Assembly: GCF_001667885.1 (NCBI RefSeq)
Contig: NZ_LZJW01000182.1
Coordinates: 20,611-84,610, forward strand
DNA: 64,000 nt
Direction: 5' to 3'
Origin: Mycobacterium scrofulaceum
Lineage (GTDB): Bacteria > Actinomycetota > Actinomycetes > Mycobacteriales > Mycobacteriaceae
Both the position numbers and the translations under genes were made by a program. The notes beneath the pieces are model-generated. The model had not been told where the DNA came from, did no database searches, and worked only from the letters and a program-made list of their open reading frames with translations. Positions 54,894-63,977 of the stretch are shown piece after piece. Within the stretch, counting starts at the first letter, position 1, and each line of letters starts with the position of its first letter.

Positions 54894-55558
54894 GTGTTGT
54901 TCCCGGCGGGCAGGGTCGATCGGCTCACGGTGTCCTTCGATTGTTCGCCGGCGCGGTACAGCCGGCGCTTGGAGACGTATTGCACGACGCCGTCGGGCAT
55001 CAGGTACCACAACGGCCGGTGCTGTTCGGCGCGCAGGCGGCAATCGGTCGACGAGATGGCCAGCGCCGGGATCTCGACGAGCGTCAGCACGTCCTCGGCC
55101 AGCTCGCCCAGCACACCGGTGACGTGTTCGCGCCGGAGCTCGTAGCCGGGCCGGCTGACGCCGACGAATCGCGCCAAGTCGAACATCTCCTGCCAGCCCT
55201 GCCAAGACAGGATGGAGGCGAGCGCGTCGGCGCCGGTGATGAAGTACAGCTGGGAATCCGGGTTGAGGGCGTGCAGATCGCGCAGGGTGTCCTTGGTGTA
55301 GGTGGGCCCGGCGCGGTCGATGTCGACCCGGCTCACCGAGAAGCGCGGGTTGGACGCGGTGGCGATGACCGTCATCAGGTACCGGTCCTCGGCCGCGGAG
55401 ACGTGCCGATCTTTCTGCCAGGGCTGGCCGCTGGGCACGAACACCACTTCGTCGAGGTCGAACAGGTCGGCGACCTCGCTGGCGGCAACCAGGTGCCCGT
55501 AATGGATGGGATCGAATGTCCCGCCCATCACACCCAGCCTGCGCAGCTCCTTTTGCAC
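54890..55558 (-). CDS. nadD: Nicotinate-nucleotide adenylyltransferase NadD
   Basis: A 222-residue nucleotidyltransferase making deamido-NAD from nicotinate mononucleotide and ATP. The motif GGTFDPIHYGH (residues 12-22) and ISSTDCR near residue 180 are intact. I kept the GTG at 55558; a start nearer the GVMGG motif is possible. Upstream lies a short region with a GC-rich direct repeat. Confidence 0.94.
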   Translation of the reverse strand: MQKELRRLGVMGGTFDPIHYGHLVAASEVADLFDLDEVVFVPSGQPWQKDRHVSAAEDRYLMTVIATASNPRFSVSRVDIDRAGPTYTKDTLRDLHALNPDSQLYFITGADALASILSWQGWQEMFDLARFVGVSRPGYELRREHVTGVLGELAEDVLTLVEIPALAISSTDCRLRAEQHRPLWYLMPDGVVQYVSKRRLYRAGEQSKDTVSRSTLPAGNNT

Positions 55559-55649
55559 GATTTGCCAGCTTACTTGAGGCGCGGATCCGGCCCGATTTCG
55601 TCACACCGGCTAAAGCAGCTGCGGGTGAGAGGCACCCGCGTGCGCGCGC

Positions 55650-55698
55650 CACGCTGGCGTGACGCTCGGCTCTCGCGGTCACGCTGGCGTGACGCTCG
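55650..55698. repeat. 19-bp direct repeat, each unit with an internal dyad
   Basis: CACGCTGGCGTGACGCTCG occurs at 55650-55668 and again at 55680-55698, 30 bases apart start to start. Each copy starts with CACGC-TG-GCGTG, a small dyad. It lies between the VWA-protein stop and the nadD start on one strand. Confidence 0.75.
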
Positions 55699-55742
55699 CG
55701 GGCCGTGGCCCGGGTGCCGCCGTGCACCGCGACGAGCCGTCC

Positions 55743-57191
55743 CTACACTGGCAGCAATTGGTCGATCACCGCGGCCAACTGCTTGGCCGACCGGCATTCG
55801 TGCATCGTGATGACCTCTTGATAGCGCGGCACCGCCGAGTCGCCGCTGCCCCACAGATGCTTGGGCTCGGGATTCAGCCAGTGCGCGTGCCGGCTGGCGG
55901 TCACCATGTGGGACAGCAGCTCGGTTTCCGGATTGCGGTAGTTGGTGCGCCCGTCGCCGAGCACCAGCAGCGAGCTGCGCGGCGACAGCACGTTGGGGAA
56001 CGCCTGCACGAAGGACGCGAACGCGTTGCCGTAGTCGGAATGCCCGTCGCGGCTGAACACACCGGCCTCCCGGGTGATCCGCTGGATCGCCACGGCCAGA
56101 TCGGCTTCCGGCCCGAACATGTGCGTCACCTCGTCGGTGGTGTCGATGAAGGCGAAGACTCGAACCCGCGAAAACTGTTGGCGCAGAGCGTGGACCAGCA
56201 GCAGGGTGAAATGACTGAAACCGGCGACGGAGCCGGACACGTCGCAGAGCACCACGAGCTCGGGCCGCGCCGGGCGCGGCTTGGCCAGCACCACGTCGAT
56301 CGGCACGCCGCCGGTGGACATCGACTTGCGCAGCGTCTTGCGCAGGTCGATCACGCCCGCGCGCGACCGTCGCCGCCGCGCCGCGAGCCGGGTGGCCAGC
56401 GTGCGCGCCAGCGGCGCCACCACCCGTTGCATCTGGCGCAGCTGTTCGCCCGAGGCGCGCAGGAACTCGACGTTCTCCGAAAGCTGCGGGATGCCGTACA
56501 TCTGGACGTGGTCGCGGCCGAGTTGTTCGGCGGTGCGCCGTTTGGTCTCGGCGTCGACCAGCTTGCGCAGCTGGGTGATCCGTTGCGCGGCCATGGCTTT
56601 GGCGATCTGCTCCTGGGTGGGCGTCGGCTCGTCACCGTATGGGGCGAGCAGCCCCGCCAGCAGTTTGCCCTCCAATTCGTCCAGAGCCATCGCCTTGAGC
56701 GCCTGATACGAGGAGAACGAGGGGCCGCGGCTGGAGCTGTACTTGCCGTAGGCCTCGACGATGCGCGCGATCATCGCGACCAGCCGCTCGTCCATGTCGG
56801 CGAGGTCGGGGTTTTCGTTGAGCAGGTCGAGCAGCATCTGCCGCATCGCCTCGACGTCGTCGGGTGGCAGCGAGTCGTCGTCCTGCGGCCCGTCGGCTCC
56901 TTCGTCGGTGACCACCGCGCGTGCGCCCAACGCCGCGGGGAACCACAGGTCGAACATGGCGTCGTAGGTGTCGCGATGATCGGGTTGGCGCAGCACCGCG
57001 CAGGCGATGCCCTCGCGCAACACCTCCCGGTCGCTCAAGCCGAGGGTGGCCATCACCCGTCCGGCGTCCACCGTCTCGGATGGCCCCACCGAAATGCCAA
57101 CTCCGCGAAGCGCTTCGACAAAGCCGACCAAGTGGCCCGGCAATCCGTGCGGGGCGAGGGGCCGGGTGGGTCGGATACGGCGGGGGGCCAT
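55743..57191 (-). CDS. VWA-domain (CoxE-like) protein
   Basis: A 482-residue protein. The helical N-terminal part is charged; the C-terminal von Willebrand A domain has the metal site Asp-x-Ser-x-Ser (LCDVSGSVAG, about residues 313-322) with a later Asp in LVLGDGRTNYRNP. VWA proteins of this type work with MoxR-type AAA+ ATPases as chaperones that insert metals or assemble complexes. The MoxR gene lies directly upstream (6 bases between). Equivalent to Rv2425c. Confidence 0.9.
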   Translation of the reverse strand: MAPRRIRPTRPLAPHGLPGHLVGFVEALRGVGISVGPSETVDAGRVMATLGLSDREVLREGIACAVLRQPDHRDTYDAMFDLWFPAALGARAVVTDEGADGPQDDDSLPPDDVEAMRQMLLDLLNENPDLADMDERLVAMIARIVEAYGKYSSSRGPSFSSYQALKAMALDELEGKLLAGLLAPYGDEPTPTQEQIAKAMAAQRITQLRKLVDAETKRRTAEQLGRDHVQMYGIPQLSENVEFLRASGEQLRQMQRVVAPLARTLATRLAARRRRSRAGVIDLRKTLRKSMSTGGVPIDVVLAKPRPARPELVVLCDVSGSVAGFSHFTLLLVHALRQQFSRVRVFAFIDTTDEVTHMFGPEADLAVAIQRITREAGVFSRDGHSDYGNAFASFVQAFPNVLSPRSSLLVLGDGRTNYRNPETELLSHMVTASRHAHWLNPEPKHLWGSGDSAVPRYQEVITMHECRSAKQLAAVIDQLLPV

Positions 57192-57197
57192 GGGTTC

Positions 57198-58073
57198 CTA
57201 GTTCAACCTAAGCTCGCCGCTTGCCCGCTGCTGATCGGACTGATGCTTGAGGACGACGCCCAGCGTGGCGGCGACGACGGCGTCGTCGATGGTGTCCAGG
57301 CCGAGCGCCAGCAGGGTGCGACCCCAGTCGATGGTCTCGGCGATGGACGGCACCTTCTTGAGTTGCATGCCGCGCAGCACGCCGATGATGCGCACCAGCT
57401 CATCGGCGAGGTGCTGGGGCAGTTCGGGCACGCGCGACAACAGGATGCGCCGCTCCAGTTCGGGACTGGGAAAGTCGATGTGCAAGAACAGGCAGCGACG
57501 CTTGAGGGCCTCGGACAGCTCCCGGGTCGCGTTGGAGGTCAGCACGACGAACGGCGTGCGTTCCGCGGTGATCGTGCCCAGTTCGGGGACCGTCACCGCG
57601 AAGTCGGACAGCACCTCGAGCAGCAGGCCCTCGATCTCGATGTCGGCCTTGTCGGTTTCGTCGATCAGCAGCACGGTGGGCTCGGTGCGCCGGATCGCGG
57701 TCAGCAGGGGCCGCTGCAGCAGGAATTCCTCGCTGAACACGTCGTCCTTGGTCTGATCCCAGTCCCCGGAGCCGGCCTGGATGCGCAGGATTTGCTTGGC
57801 GTGGTTCCACTCGTACAGGGCGCGTGCCTCGTCCACCCCCTCGTAGCACTGCAGGCGGACCAGCCCCGAGTCGGTCGCCTGGGCCACGGCGCGGGCCAGC
57901 TCGGTCTTGCCGACGCCGGCGGGGCCCTCCACCAGCAACGGCTTGCCGAGCCGGTCGGCCAGGAACACCGCGGTGGCGGTGGCGGTGTCGGGCAGGTAAC
58001 CGGTCTCGGCCAACCGTCGCGAGACGTCGTCGATGTCGGCGAACAACGGCCTGGGCCGGGCGGGCACGCTCAC
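57198..58073 (-). CDS. MoxR-family AAA+ ATPase
   Basis: A 291-residue AAA+ ATPase. Walker A EGPAGVGKTE (about 49-58), Walker B LLIDETDKAD with the unusual T where many have N/D, sensor 1 VLTSNATRE and the arginine finger region ALKRRCLFLHIDFP are all present. It forms a chaperone pair with the downstream VWA protein. Target unknown. Same length as Rv2426c. Confidence 0.92.
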   Translation of the reverse strand: MSVPARPRPLFADIDDVSRRLAETGYLPDTATATAVFLADRLGKPLLVEGPAGVGKTELARAVAQATDSGLVRLQCYEGVDEARALYEWNHAKQILRIQAGSGDWDQTKDDVFSEEFLLQRPLLTAIRRTEPTVLLIDETDKADIEIEGLLLEVLSDFAVTVPELGTITAERTPFVVLTSNATRELSEALKRRCLFLHIDFPSPELERRILLSRVPELPQHLADELVRIIGVLRGMQLKKVPSIAETIDWGRTLLALGLDTIDDAVVAATLGVVLKHQSDQQRASGELRLN

Positions 58074-58102
58074 TATCTGGGTTCTCCTAAAGCAGTCGTG
58101 TG

Positions 58103-59362
58103 TCAGGCGGGCCGGACTTGCCCGTCACCCCACGCAATCCATTTGGTCGAGGTCAACTCGGGCAGCCCCATCGGGCCGCGCGCATGCAATTTCTGGGTGG
58201 AGATGCCGATTTCGGCGCCGAACCCGAATTGCTCACCGTCGGTGAACGCCGTCGACGCGTTGACCATCACCGCGGCCGCGTCGACGCCATCGCTAAACCG
58301 TTGGGCGGCAGCCATATTGCTGGTCACGATCGCCTCGGTGTGGCCGGTCCCGTACTCGTTGATGTGAGCGATCGCGGCGTCGATGCCGGCGACGGCCGCG
58401 ACGGCGATGTCCATCGACAGGTACTCCCGGCGCAGGTCGTCCTCCGCGGCGTCCGCCGAAACTCCGCCGTGCACGGTCACGCCCGCATTCTCGAGGGCGG
58501 CCACCAACCGGGGCAGCGCCTTGGTGGCGATCGCCGCGTCCACCAGCAACGTCTCGGCGGCGTTGCAGACGCTGGGCCGGCGGGTCTTGGAGTTCAGCAG
58601 GATTCGTTCCGCGAGGTCAAGGTCGGCGCCTTCGTGCACGTACACGTGGCAGTTGCCGACCCCCGTCTCGATGGTGGGCACCTGGGCGTCCCGGACCACC
58701 GCGTCGATCAGGCTCGCTCCCCCACGCGGAATCACCACGTCCACCAGGCCGCGGGCCTGGATCAGGTGCGTCACCGTGGCGCGATCGGAGGCCGAAAGCA
58801 GTTGCACCGCATCGGCGGGCAGGTCCTCACTGACCAGCGAGGCGCGCAGCACCTGCACCAGTGCCTGATTCGACCGCGCCGCCGAGGAACTGCCCCGCAA
58901 CAGCACCGCGTTGCCCGATTTGAGCGCCAGACCGAAGGCGTCGACGGTGACGTTGGGCCGGCCCTCGTAGATCATGCCGACGACGCCGAGCGGCACGCGC
59001 TGCTGCCGCAAATGCAAACCGTTGGGCAGGGTGTAACCGCGCAGCACCTCCCCGACCGGGTCGGGCAGCCCGGCGACCTGGCGCAGGCCGGCGGCGATCC
59101 CCTCGACGCGTTTGGCGTCCAGCGCCAGCCGGTCGAGCATCGCGGTCGGTGTGCCGGCGGCTTCGGCCGCGCTGAGATCTTCGGTGTTGGCGGAGAGGAT
59201 CAGATCGGTGTGAGCCGCGATCGCGTCGGCCGCCGACCGTAGCGCCTGGTCCTTGGCCACCGTCGGCAACAACGCCAGGACGCGGGAGGCGACCCGGGCA
59301 CGGCGAGCGGCATTGTGCACCTCCCGGCGCAAGTCAGGAAGCGAGGGTGCTTGCAGACTCAT
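58103..59362 (-). CDS. proA: Gamma-glutamyl phosphate reductase ProA
   Basis: A 419-residue aldehyde-dehydrogenase-fold enzyme of proline synthesis, reducing gamma-glutamyl phosphate with NADPH. The catalytic Cys is in ETGVGNCHVYVHEGADL and other family blocks are IYEGRPNVTVDAFGLALKSGN and VIPRGGASLI. No proB is adjacent. In H37Rv the ahpC/oxyR' region follows; here the MscS-type channel gene is next. Confidence 0.95.
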   Translation of the reverse strand: MSLQAPSLPDLRREVHNAARRARVASRVLALLPTVAKDQALRSAADAIAAHTDLILSANTEDLSAAEAAGTPTAMLDRLALDAKRVEGIAAGLRQVAGLPDPVGEVLRGYTLPNGLHLRQQRVPLGVVGMIYEGRPNVTVDAFGLALKSGNAVLLRGSSSAARSNQALVQVLRASLVSEDLPADAVQLLSASDRATVTHLIQARGLVDVVIPRGGASLIDAVVRDAQVPTIETGVGNCHVYVHEGADLDLAERILLNSKTRRPSVCNAAETLLVDAAIATKALPRLVAALENAGVTVHGGVSADAAEDDLRREYLSMDIAVAAVAGIDAAIAHINEYGTGHTEAIVTSNMAAAQRFSDGVDAAAVMVNASTAFTDGEQFGFGAEIGISTQKLHARGPMGLPELTSTKWIAWGDGQVRPA

Positions 59363-59467
59363 TGAACCAGGGTATCGGGCGTTAGCCGGCCGAGCGCGGC
59401 GGCCCGGGTATTACGCCATTCGCTCCGCACGTAACGCGCCGCGACCGAGAAGCCAAGTGTCAGCGGG

Positions 59468-60913
59468 TCAGCGCAGCGTTTTCGCCGGTTCCGGTGCCCC
59501 GGCGCGGGCATGCCCGGCCCGGTCCCGGCGGCCCGCCTCTCGCACCTTGCTCTGCCGCTCTTCGATCAGTCGGCCTAAGTCTTGCAGCAGCAACGGTTTA
59601 CGCATCACGAGGTGCTCGAGGTGCTCACGCTTGATCTGCAGCGCCGTCACTTCGTCGAGCGCGTAGGCGCCGGCCAGGTTGGGCTGGCGGGTCAGCGCGG
59701 TCAGGCCGAGGAACGATCCCTCGTCCAGGGTGGTGACGGGCACCACCGACCCGTCTTCGGTCGTCGCCGTCAGCCGAACCCGGCCGGCCACCAGGAAGGT
59801 CATCCCAGGCGAGACCTCGCCGGCGGATTCGAGGATTTCGTCGGCACCGTAGCGGACGATCTTCGCGTAGGGGACCAGCGATTGCTGATCGGCGTGGTTC
59901 AGCCGCAACGCCGGCGCGACCACGGTGCGCAGCGCTTTCTCTACGCGTTGCTTGGTGGAGTAGTTGTCGTCGGCACCGTCAAGGTGCAGGCGCGCCCGCC
60001 GCGCCGCATACCAGACCCAGCGCAGGAAGGTCGCTTCGGTGGCTTCGGCGTCGGCGGGGGACGTCAGCCGGATGGTGGTGCGGTACTGGGCGCCGCCCAA
60101 GGAGACTGCGGTGGGCAAGGTTCCTGGTCTGCGGGCCGGCAACGCCGAGGCGACCCGCGTGAGCATCGCGCAGACCTTGTCCGGGGAGTCGCCGGCCCCG
60201 AACTTGGTGGTGATCGCGCAGTCGTAAGCGAGCGACGGGCGACTGAGGTTCGTGAACGAGGTGCTGGCGAGCATCGAGTTGGGCATGACGCGGATCCCGC
60301 TGCCGGTGTCGATGTGCACGGACCGCCAGTTCACTTCGACGACGCGCCCCCGCGCGGTCCCGGTGTCCAGCCACTCATCGATCCGGAATGGCTGTTCGAA
60401 CAGCATGAACAACCCGGACACCACCTGGCCGACGGAGTTCTGCAGCATCAGACCGATGACCACTGAGGTGACGCCCAGTGCGGTGAACAGACCGCCGATC
60501 CGGACGCCCCAGATCATTGAGAGCATCACCGCCAGGCCGACGCCGATGACTCCGAAGCGGGCGACATCAACGAAGATGGCGGGCAGTCGTTTGCGCCAGC
60601 TCTTGTCGGGCGCGCCCTCGAACACGGTGGCGTTCAGCGCGGACAACACCAGCACGAGCACCAGCAAGCCGAACAGCGTGGTCAGGATTCGCACCAAGCC
60701 GTCTTTGGCAGGCACCTGCGAAGCTTCGACGAGCAGCAGCAACAACGCGCCCAGCGGCAGTAAGTAGTTGCGCAGCAGGCTTACCTGCCGGGCCAGCTGG
60801 CTTTCTCGGCGGACCAGCGTGCGGTGCAGCTCGGTGAGCAGGATCAAGGCCACCGGGAATCCGACCGCGACCCCGATCGCCCAGTAGAACCACGATGAGT
60901 CGAACAGGTTCAT
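59468..60913 (-). CDS. MscS-type channel with C-terminal cyclic-nucleotide-binding-like domain
   Basis: A 481-residue protein equal in length to Rv2434c. Four N-terminal spans (about 10-160) end in the MscS pore-like helix (GGLFTALGVTSVVIGLMLQN followed by SVGQVVSGLF), then the MscS beta domain (about 175-240). Residues 345-450 form a cyclic-nucleotide-type beta barrel (AGEVSPGMTFLVAGRVRLT). In its phosphate-binding cassette, GSFLGLTALTRQPNLAGAYA, the canonical Glu of FGE-x-AL is Leu and the canonical Arg of RAA/RSA is missing. The ATG overlaps the cyclase stop by four bases (ATGA), so channel and cyclase are made together. Confidence 0.9.
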   Translation of the reverse strand: MNLFDSSWFYWAIGVAVGFPVALILLTELHRTLVRRESQLARQVSLLRNYLLPLGALLLLLVEASQVPAKDGLVRILTTLFGLLVLVLVLSALNATVFEGAPDKSWRKRLPAIFVDVARFGVIGVGLAVMLSMIWGVRIGGLFTALGVTSVVIGLMLQNSVGQVVSGLFMLFEQPFRIDEWLDTGTARGRVVEVNWRSVHIDTGSGIRVMPNSMLASTSFTNLSRPSLAYDCAITTKFGAGDSPDKVCAMLTRVASALPARRPGTLPTAVSLGGAQYRTTIRLTSPADAEATEATFLRWVWYAARRARLHLDGADDNYSTKQRVEKALRTVVAPALRLNHADQQSLVPYAKIVRYGADEILESAGEVSPGMTFLVAGRVRLTATTEDGSVVPVTTLDEGSFLGLTALTRQPNLAGAYALDEVTALQIKREHLEHLVMRKPLLLQDLGRLIEERQSKVREAGRRDRAGHARAGAPEPAKTLR

Positions 60914-63150
60914 GATCGCTCCGCCAACCGGTAGATCTCCTGGTCGGTCCCGCTGACCGAAATTGTGCCGGCCGGCGTGAACTGCCGCACGTCCCGCATC
61001 GCCTCGTAAACCTGTGAGGTGACGTAGATGCCCGATTGGTTTGCGCCACTTTGCATCCGGTAGGCGAGGCTGACCGCGGCGCCCCACATGTCATAGACGA
61101 GCCCCGAGCGGCCCACCAGCCCGCTGATCACGTCACCGGTGCTGATGCCCACCCGCAGGCGCAGCTGGTGGCCGGTCTGGCCGTTGAACCTATCGATGAT
61201 TTGGCGCATTTCGATGGCAAAGTCGACGCTGCGGTGGATGCTGTCCAGCCGCCGCGTGACCACACCGCAGCTGGCGAGATAGCCGTTATGGAACGTGCGG
61301 ATTCGTTCTACACCCAAAGCTTCGGCGGCCGAATCGAATTGGCGGAACAGTTCGTCAACGATCCCGACGAGCTCGTCGCCGGACACGTCCACGGACACCT
61401 CGTCGAGCCCGACGATTTCGGCGAAAATGACAGCTACGCCCTGGTGCTCCAGCGCGATGGTCTCCTGACCCTCGCGATATCGCTGAACGACGGACTCCGG
61501 CATCAGCGCCAGCAACAGCCGGTCGTTCTCCCGGCGCTGTTCGTTGAGCAACTCCTCCTTGATCGCCAGGCTGCGGCTCATCTCGTTGAAAGCCGCAGTC
61601 AGCTCCCCGATTTCGTCACGCGTCTTCACCGGGATGCTGACCTCGTAGTCACCGGAGCTGATCTTCTGCGTGCCGGCCTGGAGCCGACGGATCGGCCGCA
61701 ACATCAGCTGGGCCAGCACCATCGACGCCACGCAGATGGCGAAGATCATGATCGCCACCGTCAGCACCACCGTCCTGCTGAACCTGCCCAGGCGCGCGAA
61801 AGCGTCGGAGTTGTCCCGTGTCGCCAGGATCGACCAGTGCAGATCCGAGTTCGGCACCGTCAGCGGGGCGTAGGCCTCCAGCTCCCTGTTGCCCAGATAG
61901 TCGGTCGCGCTGAGGACGCCGGTCTGCCCACGTTGGGCGGCGCGAAGACCCGCGGTCGGGACCGGCTGGACCAGGGTCGTGCCACCCAGCCGGATCGCTT
62001 CGTCGACCACGTCGGGCGGGGTGCCCGATGCCACTGCCTCGCGCCGGTATTCGGCCGGATCCTCCAGGAAAAGCCTCGAGTCGGAACGCATCAGGTTGTC
62101 GGCACCGGCAAGGTAAGTCTCGGTCGACGGGCCCATTCCTGCGGCGTCCCAGTGTTTGTCGGCGGTCATGATCTTGTTGATCTTCGAGATCGGCAGCGGC
62201 AGGGCCATCACGCCATTGAATTTTCCGTTCATTCCCACCAGCGACACCGCCCAAGCCGTCGGGGTGTCGAGTTCCGGTTGGTACGGCTGGAAATCGGTGA
62301 TCCAGACGAAGCTGAGATCGTTGGAGCGCAAAGCCTTTTGGTAGGCATCGCGCAAGTTGGATTCCCGGTAAGGCCCGTTCAGAATGTTGGTGCCCAAGTC
62401 AGGGCCCTTGTTCACTGAATAGACGACGTTGCCCTGCATGTCCAGCAACAGCGCATCGGGGTACTCGAAGCGGGTGACGATCTCGCGCATGTAGAAGCCG
62501 TAGCGAGCATTGGCCGCCGACCACGCGCTGCCGTCGCCGGCGTCGTCAACCTTCCTCGCCTCGGAGATCGAACGGTAAGGCGCGGTGTAGTAGGCCTGAA
62601 GGTACTTCTGCGCGTTGGAACTCGGCAGGATCGCGTTGCGATCGAGATCTTCACCGGTGATCCGTTTGATCGGCTTGATCATGTTGTCGTCGTAGTAATT
62701 GACGATCGCCTGCTGCTGGGCCGGATTGATCGTCGCATTGGACAACTGGGCGAATCCGTCGGTGAACGCCGTCATCGCCTCGACGATGCTGAAGCCGCCG
62801 CTGTAGACGATCAGGGAGTTGGTCACCTCTCTGAAGAGCGACTGCACCTGCCGCGCCTGGGACTCGCGCAGTTCGGTGAGTCGCTCGGACTCGACTTGGC
62901 GCAGGGCGTTACGGCCCGATGATGCCCCGATGAAGCCGATCACCCCTACCGACAGGATGCTGCACAACAGCAGCGTCAGCAGCAGCTTGGATTGCAGGCC
63001 GATCCGGAAGAGCCGACGACGGCGAAACTTCCGGCGTTTGCGGGCCTCGCTCGCTTGCGTCACAACCGTTTCGGCCGGGTCGGGAGCCGAGGCGGGCGCC
63101 GGTGCGTCCTGGGAAGCCGGCTCAGCGTCTCGTAGCTCGCTCGATGTCAC
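60910..63150 (-). CDS. Membrane sensor with degenerate class III nucleotidyl cyclase domain
   Basis: A 746-residue protein, Rv2435c-like. Order: disordered N-terminus, span 1 (about 55-75), a large dCache-like extracellular sensor (about 95-455), span 2 (about 470-492), HAMP (about 493-545) and a cyclase domain (about 565-740). Aligned on Rv1625c spacing, the six catalytic positions read Glu578 (for Asp), Arg618 (for Lys), Asn622 (for Asp), Asp687 (kept), Ser694 (for Asn) and Arg698 (kept). One of two metal-binding Asp is lost, so ordinary cAMP synthesis is doubtful. GTG start at 63150 after AGGAAGG. Coupled to the MscS-type channel gene. Confidence 0.9.
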   Translation of the reverse strand: MTSSELRDAEPASQDAPAPASAPDPAETVVTQASEARKRRKFRRRRLFRIGLQSKLLLTLLLCSILSVGVIGFIGASSGRNALRQVESERLTELRESQARQVQSLFREVTNSLIVYSGGFSIVEAMTAFTDGFAQLSNATINPAQQQAIVNYYDDNMIKPIKRITGEDLDRNAILPSSNAQKYLQAYYTAPYRSISEARKVDDAGDGSAWSAANARYGFYMREIVTRFEYPDALLLDMQGNVVYSVNKGPDLGTNILNGPYRESNLRDAYQKALRSNDLSFVWITDFQPYQPELDTPTAWAVSLVGMNGKFNGVMALPLPISKINKIMTADKHWDAAGMGPSTETYLAGADNLMRSDSRLFLEDPAEYRREAVASGTPPDVVDEAIRLGGTTLVQPVPTAGLRAAQRGQTGVLSATDYLGNRELEAYAPLTVPNSDLHWSILATRDNSDAFARLGRFSRTVVLTVAIMIFAICVASMVLAQLMLRPIRRLQAGTQKISSGDYEVSIPVKTRDEIGELTAAFNEMSRSLAIKEELLNEQRRENDRLLLALMPESVVQRYREGQETIALEHQGVAVIFAEIVGLDEVSVDVSGDELVGIVDELFRQFDSAAEALGVERIRTFHNGYLASCGVVTRRLDSIHRSVDFAIEMRQIIDRFNGQTGHQLRLRVGISTGDVISGLVGRSGLVYDMWGAAVSLAYRMQSGANQSGIYVTSQVYEAMRDVRQFTPAGTISVSGTDQEIYRLAERS

Positions 63151-63286
63151 TCGACTTCGCCCTTCCTGGGACAGGCAGCATCGCTCACGCAGCACACTAG
63201 CGCGCGCGTCTCAAGATATGGGCGATTGCGGCAAAGCGTTCGAGGCGAAGAATCCTAAGACCTTCATCAACCCCGCCGAGCGCACC

Positions 63287-63292
63287 TATCCT
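63287..63292 (+). promoter_or_regulatory. -10 element of the CDF-like gene
   Basis: TATCCT lies seven bases before the ATG at 63300, suggesting a leaderless transcript. Confidence 0.5.
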
Positions 63293-63299
63293 TGGCGCT

Positions 63300-63977
63300 A
63301 TGAGCGACGCGTGCCCGGACGGCTGCGGGCGCGTTACCGCCGACGTGGCGACCATCCGGGCTGCCGAGCGCGACGCCGAATGGACACGGGCCGCGCGTTG
63401 GGCGCGGTGGCTCGCGTGGGCGAGCCTGCTCTGGATGTGCGCGGAGGGGTTGCTCGGGCTGTGGCAGGGGTCCACCGTCGGGTCCATCTCGCTGATCGGC
63501 TGGGCGCTCGGTAGTGCCGTCGAGGGCGTGGCGAGCGTGATCGTCGTATGGCGGTTCACGGGTGACCGGATGCTGTCGGAGTCCTCGGAGCGCCGGGCGC
63601 AGCGCGGGGTGGCCGTCTCGTTCTGGCTCATCGCGCCCTACGTCGCTGTCGAATCGGTCCGGAATCTGCTCGCCGGGGCCCGCCCGGGCACGACGTTCAT
63701 CGGGATCGCTTTGACCGCGGCGGCGCTGGTCTTGATGCCGCTGCTGGGATGGGTCAAGCGGCGGTTGGGCGACCGACTGAACTCGCGCGCCACCGCCGGT
63801 GAGGGCACCCAGAACTATCTGTGCGCTGCGCAGTCCGCGGCGGTGCTAGTGACGCTGGCCGTCATCGCCGTGTGGCCGGGCGGCTGGTGGCTGGACCCGG
63901 CTGTCGGCCTCGTCATCGCCGGAGCCGCGGTCCGCGAGGGCTTCCGGGCGTGGCGCGGCGAGGACTGCGGGTGCTGA
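63300..63977 (+). CDS. CDF-like cation transporter, membrane domain only
   Basis: A 225-residue membrane protein with five or six spans and the repeat features of cation diffusion facilitators (SISLIGWALGSAVEGVASVIVVWRF; DPAVGLVIAGAAVREGFRAWRG). The usual CDF C-terminal cytoplasmic metal domain (about 80 residues) is missing. Short cysteine motifs stand at both ends, CPDGC near the N-terminus and EDCGC at the very end, and might bind metal. The gene is divergent from the cyclase. Substrate unknown, zinc-type metals being typical for the family. Confidence 0.75.
   Translation: MSDACPDGCGRVTADVATIRAAERDAEWTRAARWARWLAWASLLWMCAEGLLGLWQGSTVGSISLIGWALGSAVEGVASVIVVWRFTGDRMLSESSERRAQRGVAVSFWLIAPYVAVESVRNLLAGARPGTTFIGIALTAAALVLMPLLGWVKRRLGDRLNSRATAGEGTQNYLCAAQSAAVLVTLAVIAVWPGGWWLDPAVGLVIAGAAVREGFRAWRGEDCGC

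Noticed and set aside
55650..55698. CRISPR-like repeat
   Set aside because: Only two units with an 11-base spacer and no cas genes; an ordinary direct repeat.
55659..58367. 902-codon rightward open frame
   Set aside because: It runs antisense to the VWA, MoxR and part of proA genes, all with intact motifs; its His/Gly/Arg/Gln-rich composition is typical of a GC-rich shadow frame.
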